A DNA stretch of 64,000 bases from the NCBI GenBank assembly GCA_037576195.1, contig CM075103.1:23684001-23748000 (forward strand), in the 5' to 3' direction. Positions 55,433 to 64,000 of the stretch are shown piece after piece. The notes under the pieces are model-generated. The model saw nothing but the letters and a program-made list of their open reading frames with translations. It searched no databases and was not told where the DNA came from. Each line of letters begins with the position of its first letter. The stretch's first letter is position 1. This stretch comes from Phytoseiulus persimilis (lineage: Eukaryota > Arthropoda > Arachnida > Mesostigmata > Phytoseiidae). The position numbers were made by a program, and so were the translations under genes.

Positions 55433-56747
55433 CTTGAACGGGTAACGAAGCCGTTTCGAAGAAACAAAGAACCAGTGACGCGATCCACACACTGTGAAAC
55501 CTCACAGAAAGTAGCCTGAGACTCGATTCAGACCGCTTAATAAACCAGACTCAAAGCCCTCTCAAGAAAACCCTCACCGGACTCGAGCTCTCTCCAGCGG
55601 TGGCGCCCCCTGGTCGTCTGACGGGCAGCCATTGAGGTTTCTACATAGCTCATGACCCCGACTAAAATTCAGCTCGAACTACAATTACTCAGCTCGTTGG
55701 CTTGGAGGATACCAATGAACGTCTGTCCGTGGATCACAATCCCAACAGCTCCCGCACTTTCTTCCCGTAATGAGCCGGTTTGAGCGCAAGCATATACTCA
55801 TCCTCATCGACAGTTTTTATTGCGGGAATGTTCCGTTTCTTGCGAAAAATTTGACAAAAGGCTGTCTTGAAAAAGCAGAAACACTGGGAATACCTCGGGA
55901 ACTGCGAATCCTCCGAAGCCATGGCCGATGCATCGCATTCCGTGAGGTTCCCTGACGCTGTGTACCGAAATCCACGAATAATCGCGAATGGACTGGCACG
56001 ATGAAATGCCGCACTCGCCCCATTTAACCCCTGGCGAAAGGCTAGGAGGCTCCCCGGAGAAATCTGGGATGCCAGAATCCGCTCAACGAACCATTGAGCT
56101 GAGAATCGCGAAGCGAGGCTTCACCACATTTCAAAATCCACAGAAAACCTGCGGAAGCATTCCACCGCAACCCCAAATGTTTCTGAATGCTCACGAGTAG
56201 GGGTCGCAGACTCGGAATCGTGAATTTTTGCGACCCCCACTCACATGCTCCGAGTTCAAAGAATGCGAGTCGGGAATACGTACAACCGCCGATCACGATG
56301 ATCAGGGCCCGCACAGTGCAGGTGCATAAAACCGCCGCCTGTTTCGCATGAAATGGTGACTGGCGCAGCAGCTGGATGTCCAAGACCGTCTCACAGTTTG
56401 GACAGGCTCATGTGTATGGAACCAGCAAACCAGTGAATTTGAGGCAAGCATGAAGTACCGTGCGACGGGATTTTTCCGATACCTCCGGGCTTTTTTCCAT
56501 TCCGTTAGGTCGAATACCGATTCTGATTGACTCAGTGAACTGTCTGGTTGCGGTGTAGAAACAACAATCATTCTTGGGGCAATCACCAGGACAGGAAGAT
56601 TGCTGTGTTTCTCCCAAAGACTCTGGGAGATTCATGGTTCATTGTTTATTGGATCTGATTTTTGTATTTATTATTCAACTTTTCAATTCAGGCGCGAGCA
56701 TGCTCAGCGGATCCTTTCTTGTTGCGTTCCCATCCTTCGAAAAGTCG

Positions 56748-59700
56748 CTAAGTCTTGTTCACCAATGAATGATTCAGCTCGCTGCTTAGGCCGAGGCGAG
56801 CTGTGGGGTGTTCGTTGGTGTAAACGAATTCATTGCATCCGAAGATCACTTGTGCGATCGTTTCGGGGTGAACTCCACATCGGTCGCAGAATGTGTCTGG
56901 GGCAGCTTGGAAGATGGGATTATGACATTTTGTTGAGAGGGTTCCAGCTCTCGCTAGGGCTAGCAGGGAGGATCCTCTACTATTGTCATATATGTGGGTC
57001 ATTGTGGTCCTTGTCTCTTGGTGGGCTCGGTACAGCTCGAGAGTGGACCTCACTTCCATCCCGTCTTCCCAGGCCTTATCCTGTACGGTCTTGACTTTTT
57101 CGGATAGCTTCGGGAAGTAGACTCCAAGGAGTACTCGGTTTTCGTGGTCGTGTTCGATCGTCAGTGCGTCGCAATCGAATTTGGTTTTGAGAACTCCCAT
57201 TCTTTCGTAGGTAGACCATCGTTTTGTTTTTTTGTAGCTCAACTGCATCAAGTAGCATTTTGGGCCATCTCGAGTCCGGCATTGAGCAGATCCTCGCGAA
57301 ATACCTGAGCCTTCTTTTGGCTTCCCTTGCTTCGAAGGAGCTTCAGCTCAGCTCCGATGAAAGGTATTCGTTTGCTACCTTCCATCCTGGTGTACCCAGT
57401 GTCCATCGCGCTGCCTCGCGCTGGGCTTTCTCCAGTTCGTTCACTGTGTTAGTTGTCATCACGGTAACAGCGTTTGCGTAAGTGATTTTCGGGACAGCGA
57501 CGCCTTTTCAGAATGTTTTGGACATTTCAAACTTGTTGAATCCCCATAGTGTCTGGGCGTGCATCTGGCGAAGGACTTTCTTCGTACCGTCTTCCATTCC
57601 TCATCTCGCTTGGAGAGGTAGTTAGAGTCGTCACTCAGGGTGATCCCTGGATATGTGAACTCTCGGCTGACAGGCAGGGCTTTGCCTTGTATCTGGAGGC
57701 CGTCGCAGTAGCCAACCGAGTGGTTTGAGAACACAACCACTGCACTTTTTAGGGGGTTGAAAGTCAATCTTCTAACCCTTCCGAATGCCGAGGTGATGAT
57801 AAAAAGCTCTCGTAGATCCTTGCGTTTGTGTGCGAGTAGCACTATGTTACCGCAAATAACAACCCGGGTAGCACGAAGTGTTTCGGTTCCCGAGTGTTCC
57901 GAAAGTTTCCTCTCCGCCTGATTCGAAATCCGTCGTTTCTCAAGCTCTGTTATGTATTGTATGAACTTGATGCTGCTCAAGGGGCAGCCTTGTTTCACAC
58001 CTCTGTGAGAGCATAGCCAGTCTGAGCTGACCTCGCCGTGAACAATTTTGACTTTGTTGTTCTCGTATATGAGTGTCAGTAGGTCGACCCAGCTGGGTTC
58101 CATTCCGAGTCTGCGTAGAATCTTCCACAGTTCTTCGCGGTCAATTCTGTCGAAGGCTCGGGAGCAGTCCAGGAAGCAGGCTATCATTCCTTGCTTGTTT
58201 TCTCTGGCGATCTCTATGGCGGAATTAAGTATGAAGATGTTATCGTCTCCACGCCTACCTGATCTAAAGCCGTTCTGCTACTCCCCCAGAATCTGTTAAT
58301 TCTCGATCCACTCTTGGATCTTTGAGGTGAAGATCTTGGTGAATAGTCTTTACAGGACTGGGGTGATGGTGATCGGTCGAAATGTGTTCAGGTGTCCCTT
58401 TTTAGAGTTTCCTTTTTCTATGAGGGACGCTCTTCTCTGTTTCCAGTCCTCTGGTATGTATTCGGCTCCGGAAAACATTCTGTTTGATAGTTCGGTGATT
58501 TGCTTTACACCTTCACTCTGCAGATTTTTCAAGACTTTCGGTGGGGTACCATCGAGGCCACAGCCTGAGCGGTCTTGGATGGTACTCATCGCTCTCTTGA
58601 CCTCTTCTGGGCCTGTAACGATTCCTGTGGGATCTCTGCTCACTCGCCACAGGTCTTCCTGATCGTTGGTCTTACTTGCTTCCAGCAATTCCTAAGCCAG
58701 TTAGGTGATCTGTCAAGTCGTCGTTTGGAATCAGGAGACCATTTCGGTCTTTGATCCTGGTGCCAGACGGGCGTCCAGTGTCCTTACTTCGACTCAGGAA
58801 CTGCCACAGCCTTTTAGCTCTGTTGTTTCTGGGTGCTTTGAGGATATCCAGGCATATTTGGTGGTCACGTTGCCTCACTTCTCTCTGCACTTCCTCGCGA
58901 ACTTGCTGTTGTGCTGCGCGGTATCGGCTTTCTGCCTGTACAACGTCACATTCACTGAGTGTTTCGGAGGGCGCATGCGTTGTTTGCCCTCTCTGTTCTC
59001 TTGAACGCACATGTGGTGTGTTCGTTGTCGGGTCTCCAACGCCGCTATGTTTGTCGGTCTCACGGTGCTCTGTGGTACCATTTCTCGCGACAGAGTTCAG
59101 CTGGCGTTTCCTCTGTCTCCAGAATCGGCCGCACTCTCTCCAGTATCCAATTAGCTCGTCTAGAGTCTTAAATCGGATAAGTGTGCGGTGGACGCATCGG
59201 TGGATACGTCGTGATTTTTTGATTGCTCCTAGGATCTTTTCCTTGAAGTCTTCATATCCCAGTGGAAGGCCACCTGGGTGCGCCTCACGATTGATTTTTG
59301 GTACATGACTCTGCTGGGCTGCGCATTTCATTCTCAGAAGATTATGATCGCTCAGTGCTATGATCCTGTCTTCGTCGATGGTCATGGAGTCTATGTGACT
59401 CAGCGCTGCTCCGTTCACAAGAAAGTAGTCTATCGCTGACTCCCCTCGAGTGAATTTGCCTTCGCATCGCTCAGTCATGTTTGGTATAGTGAGTCCGTTC
59501 TCAATGGAAAACTCCTCGAGGATCTGTCCTCTTTTGTTTGATTTTCCATCGAGGCTGGGGATATGCGCATTGGCGTCACCACCTATGATAATCTTATCTA
59601 GCGGCGAGCACTTTTGCTTGATGAGTGTGCTCATGGATCTGGTGAGGGTTTTGTTTTCCCTTACTGTTCCATGTTTCATATATGTAGAAGGATATGAATA

Positions 59701-60413
59701 TCCATCGTTGTCTGCCAATCCACGTTGCTTGGGCAATGAAGTCATTGCCTTTGTGGTCCCAGTCTTCGACACAGTTTCCCCTGTATAGGATAGCTACGCC
59801 ACCATTCGAGTTTCTCCCAGTCGGGCCTCGCCGGTTGCTGGATATTATGTTGTATTCCTCAATGGGTGGTGCTTTCTCGTCATTCATAATAAGACGCGTT
59901 TCACATGACATCATTATGTCCACGTTCATGTCGATGAGCACATCTTTTTCAAGCGCAGCCCATTTGGCCATGCTAGATTTAAAACCATTGATATTTAGAG
60001 AAGCGAAACATAGTTTATTAACAACAGTCTCGCAAGGTGCTCCTTTGCTTCGGAGTCCACGCTTGCGGCATCGCCTCATGGGCTGGATTGGCTGGTTGCT
60101 CTTGTTAGGACCTCGGCGGGGCACTTCCAGGTCCTTCAGGAGGGTGACGCCTTGTTTCGTCGGTCTGGTAGGACTGGTGGCGTTTTTTGCCGGAGTATCC
60201 ACTGGGTCCAGGTTTGCTGTGGTCCTTCGAGGCTTGCTCCTGTGACCGCCCTTGATGCTGTTGTCTCTGCCCCGGTGCTTTGGGTGCAGATCTGTCCTTT
60301 TGTCCGCCTCCAGGCTTTTTCTGCGGAGTACGAACTTTCTTAGACGTATCATTTGACGGCGCCGCTGCCGCGGCGGCTGCGTGCGCCATTTTTGTTTGGG
60401 CCTCTTCGACCAT
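56748..60413 (-). pseudogene. Decayed non-LTR retrotransposon, unit copy 4
   Basis: This is sub-type B, with the roughly 137 bp of reverse-transcriptase sequence present (58229-58371) and the 56 bp after the endonuclease absent. The catalytic box again reads ICGN. Private changes include VFIQY to KFIQY after the KQGCPLSS motif. The endonuclease lies at 59594-60352. Confidence 0.8.
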
Positions 60414-60424
60414 CTAAATTCAAT

Positions 60425-61236
60425 TCAAAACACTTTATTTAAAAAGGGGCAGGTAAAGGTAAAATCGAACAATACAACGAATGACTCGAATAGTCTATAG
60501 GAGAATATCACCGGGTATTTGTTTCTTTGAGATCTTTGTGCAAATTCGCCAGGAAAATGAGTTCTGGACAGCATCAGTCCGGGCAATTGACTTTGTTCTG
60601 ATCGACCCCTTGCTTCGGAGATCATTTTTAGCAACGTCGAAGTAGCGCTCAGCGTCATTAACAGAACAATGCGCCTGAGGACGCGTGGGTCCTGGTCAGA
60701 TAGGACGTCCATCAATGGTCTTAGGGAGAAATCGTCGTTCGGCATCGAACATCTACGACGCAGTCTCCTCACGAAATAGCTTTGCACAGACTCAATCATT
60801 TTCACATGCTTTGCCATGTATGGCAGCCACACTGCACAACAATATAAAAACTTCGAAACCACGAGCGAGTTGTAAAATCTTAGATAGAACTCCGGACGCT
60901 TGACAATAAAACAGCGGAATATGTTGTTAACAATGAATCGGGCTGAGGTGACGATGCCGGAGATGTGTGCGTCGAAGTTCAGGTCATGCGAAATAACTCC
61001 AAGATCGCGAATGGTTGGTACGGTTGGGAGAGTTTGACCACAAACGGAGTACACGGGATCGATGGAGGTTGAGTTTTCCTAAACCAGCACTGCGCACTTA
61101 GAAGCGGACAGCACCATTTTATTGTCCAGGCACCACCGAGCAACACCGTCGATGGCCGCTTGTAAGGTGATTCGATCCACTGGATCACGCGCAGGTCCGA
61201 ATAACTTCAGATCGTCTGCAAACAGAAGGTCGCTGA
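60425..61236 (-). pseudogene. 5'-truncated CR1/Jockey-like reverse-transcriptase tail, unit copy 4
   Basis: The content is as in copy 1, with the LFADDLKLF motif at the unit junction and the same internal TAG. Confidence 0.75.
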
Positions 61237-64000
61237 TGAACATTGGTATCACTCACAAAAAGGTCTAGGATAACGTCCCTGGCATGCAGGTTAAGGCGTT
61301 CATCTGGTGTCCTTATTAGAATCAGACAGACTGGTTTCACCCTGGAATCCATGGAGAACTGAGGACGGACGAACAAAATCACGAAAAAAACAGCGGAACG
61401 CAGAATTAGAATTCCTCAGCCACGGTTCGAAGAGATCGACGATGAAGAACCTCTCATAGCTGAATAACCCGATGTAGTTTGAGACCAGAACCATCAATCA
61501 TCGACGAATAAACACTGTACATGCTATAAGAAATAATTTTTATTGTAGTTTCTAATGATATTTCATATTCATTTTTCATTGCCGCAGTTCGGAACAACAT
61601 CTCTATACATACAATATACATCCAGGGGTACCTAACAGAAGCAGAATCATTCCCATGCGCTCGGTTTAACATAGCCGACGAGAGGTTCGCCAGAACAGAG
61701 GGCGCGTCCGGGGAAACGCCCGTTCGCGAATCGATCCCCCAGATCTCCCTCAGTTGCGCATTTCTCCGCGACGAGAACCTTTCGCCCGTGTTCCTCCAGC
61801 GCCCTCAGGCTTTCGAAGCGTCTCACCAGCGAATCCCTCACACCTCGACGAGGGTTGTGGAGGTGGAAAAGCTTCGACTTCTCTAGAATGCGCCCGATAT
61901 AGCTCTCGAAAACAGGCACCGCAAGACTCCTCGGGCGTTCGGCTTCCACGCACAGCTGGTTTAAGTAGGGTCCTTCAGCAAGATCCCTCCAGAAGTCGTG
62001 TGGAAGTCCCGTCCTGAGAGTGACAGTCTCACCAACTCTGAGCTTGAGCTTCTTCAAGCTCGAGCAGGCATTCAAGAAGCCCCGCAAGCCCTCCACCTCG
62101 CTGTAGTCCCGCAAACCTAAGCGCACAGTATGTACCTTAGGATGTGCCAAGCTCCGGTACAAGCATTTTGTCGCCCAGACGTTGTCTAGCGTGAGCTCCT
62201 CCAGACTCTCGAGAGGCTCCAACACGGGGAACCTGGTCGAAGTGAGCGCCGCACGGCAGCCCGAACATTTTGACGCATACCAATCTGAATCACAACTGCA
62301 ATCCATGGTATCGCAGCCGGGCCTATGCTGTTCCGCCTTTACGATGAACTTTCTCAATTTGACGAGACCCGACAGCGTGTTCGGAAATAGTTTCGGTGAA
62401 TCGGGCCGCCGTCGAATCTCGTCCGACAGCCAAGTCGGGAAGAGGAAACACTGTGGAACGGCCAGTGTTTCGAGGCAGGGAGCCAGATTTGCCAGGTCCA
62501 ACTTCGTTGCGTCCTTGAACTCGCAGTGGCAATTGCTGAAGTCTAGTTCGATCAGCGCTGTCGACAAGCACCGATTCAAGTCGTGATAACGCAGGATGTT
62601 CTCTGCACGAGTGGGGTCGACTAGGCGCAGTGAAGTGGGCTTCCCCCATTCGGACTCGAAGAGGGTCGCCCGACCATTTTCTTCGGTGAGCTCGACCTCG
62701 AGGTGTCGGCTCAAAGCTTGGGGTTTCCCGTGGGCGTCTGGTACAGAACGGGCAGGAATTCCGTTGAAGTTCCCGCGTTCGAAGATGAAGCATTTTTTCG
62801 CACTGCGCAGCCATGTCTCCACTGCCTCACTCCAGTTTCCACTGAACACGCACTCCAAGAGCTTCATGCGAGCTCGTTCGTTCTTCGAGTGATAACTGGT
62901 GCAGATGAATGTGTGGAGAGTTTTCCATCTTTTCGCCTCCAAGACGGGCAGTAAGGCGTCATTCCAGTGTGGGAAGTTGGCTTCGCCGACGATGTTGATG
63001 TGGCACTCCTCGAGCGAATCACTGACATTCATGAGATCGATCAGGAGCGCCATCGGTGGATGATAGGGCCTGATTTCCACGTAGAGCTTCCGAACATTTC
63101 GGAATAGTGCACGTTGACTCTCACTTAGAACGATGTCCTCGGAAGCCGTCAAAGTGAGCTTCAATGTTGTCAGCTCCTTGAGCGGCTCGAGAACCTCGAG
63201 GATTCTCGAGTACTGCAGCGTCGAATTCACCAAGTTCAGCTCGTTCGCGTTGGGGCACTGGTTGGTGACTTCATGGATGAGGTCACCAGACGACCCGCAG
63301 TTCTGGAGGTCGAGCGAGCACACCCTGCCTCCGTTCATGTCGAGCGAGTCCAGTTCTGCGTCTGAGATGGTCTCCGCCTTGACCGAAAGCTTCCGAACAC
63401 TATTCGATGCTTCAAGGAGGCGTGGATGCAGCCTTTGGAAAGTCGCCAAGCTCACGATATCCAGCTCTCGGGCGATGAGATACAGGACGTCTTCGGGGAG
63501 ATCGATGAGATTCATCTTGCACGGGTAACGAAGCCGTTTCGAAGAAACAAAGAACCAGTGACGCGATCCACACACTGTGAAACCTCACAGAAAGTAGCCT
63601 GAGACTCGATTCAGACCGCTTAATAAACCAGACTCAAAGCCCTCTCAAGAAAACCCTCACCGGACTCGAGCTCTCTCCAGCGGTGGCGCCCCCTGATCGT
63701 CTGATGGGCAGCCATTGAGGTTTCTACATAGCTCATTACCCCGACTGAAGTTCAGCCCGAACTACAATTACTCAGCTCGTTGGCTTGGAGGATACCAATG
63801 AACGTCTGTCCGTGGATCACAATCCCAACAGCTCCCGCACTTTCTTCCCGTAATTAGCCGGTTTGAGCGCAAGCATATACTCATCCTTATCGACAGTTTT
63901 ATTACAGCGGGAATGTTCCGTTTCTTGCGAAAAATTTGACAAAAGGCTGTTCCGAAAAAGCTGAAAAAGCAGAAACACTGGGAATACCTCGGGAACTGCG
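61237..64000. repeat. 8-kb tandem array unit, copy 5 (partial at window end)
   Basis: The unit is nearly identical to copy 4 up to about 63250. From there divergence rises: five substitutions in the last 340 bp of the ORF, then about eight substitutions and two indels within 63690-63970. The unit runs off the window inside the spacer. Confidence 0.9.
61647..63515 (-). CDS. F-box/leucine-rich-repeat protein, copy 5
   Basis: The 622-residue frame is open, but the N-terminal portion differs from the other copies. Gly becomes Ser in the segment after the F-box (EASNSVRKL), Trp becomes Gly (QNCGSSGD) and Gln becomes His (DLIHEV); one further change is silent. The remaining about 500 codons match copy 4. 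The changes avoid the F-box core. This copy lies at the right end of the window, where unit similarity decays. Confidence 0.83.
   Translation of the reverse strand: MNLIDLPEDVLYLIARELDIVSLATFQRLHPRLLEASNSVRKLSVKAETISDAELDSLDMNGGRVCSLDLQNCGSSGDLIHEVTNQCPNANELNLVNSTLQYSRILEVLEPLKELTTLKLTLTASEDIVLSESQRALFRNVRKLYVEIRPYHPPMALLIDLMNVSDSLEECHINIVGEANFPHWNDALLPVLEAKRWKTLHTFICTSYHSKNERARMKLLECVFSGNWSEAVETWLRSAKKCFIFERGNFNGIPARSVPDAHGKPQALSRHLEVELTEENGRATLFESEWGKPTSLRLVDPTRAENILRYHDLNRCLSTALIELDFSNCHCEFKDATKLDLANLAPCLETLAVPQCFLFPTWLSDEIRRRPDSPKLFPNTLSGLVKLRKFIVKAEQHRPGCDTMDCSCDSDWYASKCSGCRAALTSTRFPVLEPLESLEELTLDNVWATKCLYRSLAHPKVHTVRLGLRDYSEVEGLRGFLNACSSLKKLKLRVGETVTLRTGLPHDFWRDLAEGPYLNQLCVEAERPRSLAVPVFESYIGRILEKSKLFHLHNPRRGVRDSLVRRFESLRALEEHGRKVLVAEKCATEGDLGDRFANGRFPGRALCSGEPLVGYVKPSAWE

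Larger units (their letters stand above)
53154..61236. repeat. 8-kb tandem array unit, copy 4 (sub-type B)
   Basis: This is an 8083-bp unit with the same indel states as copy 3 except that the 15 bp near 60063 are present. It has no inserted element. Confidence 0.93.

Overview
This is animal nuclear DNA, most likely from an arthropod. The evidence is a 15 kb satellite, non-LTR retrotransposons of R1/SART type, a Ty3/gypsy (Mag-like) LTR element and an F-box/leucine-rich-repeat gene in a multi-kilobase tandem array. The style of the F-box protein and the retroelement mix suggest a chelicerate such as a tick or mite, but that is a weak inference. Nothing looks bacterial or viral. I see no tRNA, rRNA or CRISPR array.

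Layout. (1) 1-15320: satellite DNA made of 37-bp and 31-bp monomers, often in an A-A-B order of about 105 bp, with kilobase-scale internal duplications. (2) 15321-23222: a broken R1-clade-like non-LTR element on the minus strand. Its poly(A) tail abuts the satellite. Its reverse-transcriptase gene is interrupted by a 2973-bp LTR retrotransposon (17068-20040) with LTRs that read as identical and a 5-bp target duplication. That LTR element appears to have lost protease, reverse transcriptase and RNase H in frame, leaving a gag-integrase fusion. (3) 23223-25251: mostly featureless DNA with a small three-copy repeat and one weak exon candidate. (4) 25252-64000: a tandem array of about 8-kb units, four complete and a fifth cut by the window end. 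Reading each unit on the minus strand gives: a 5'-truncated CR1/Jockey-like reverse-transcriptase tail, a decayed second non-LTR element whose catalytic YADD box reads ICGN, a spacer of about 1.3 kb, and an intact intronless 622-residue F-box/LRR gene. The third unit is interrupted by a 5'-truncated R1/SART-like element (49286-53110) with an intact 1014-residue ORF2, a 20-A tail and 13-bp target duplications.

How it fits together. The array is a macrosatellite that carries a host-type gene together with dead retroelements. The F-box frame is open in all five copies, while the retroelements beside it carry the same stops and frameshifts in every copy. Indels split the units into two sub-types (copies 1-2 and 3-4). 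One silent marker conflicts with that split, which suggests exchange between units. The outer edges of the first and last copies are clearly more diverged than the interior, as expected if unequal exchange or gene conversion homogenises the middle. F-box proteins are usually substrate receptors of SCF ubiquitin ligases, so the array may set the dose of one such receptor. Expression cannot be judged from sequence.
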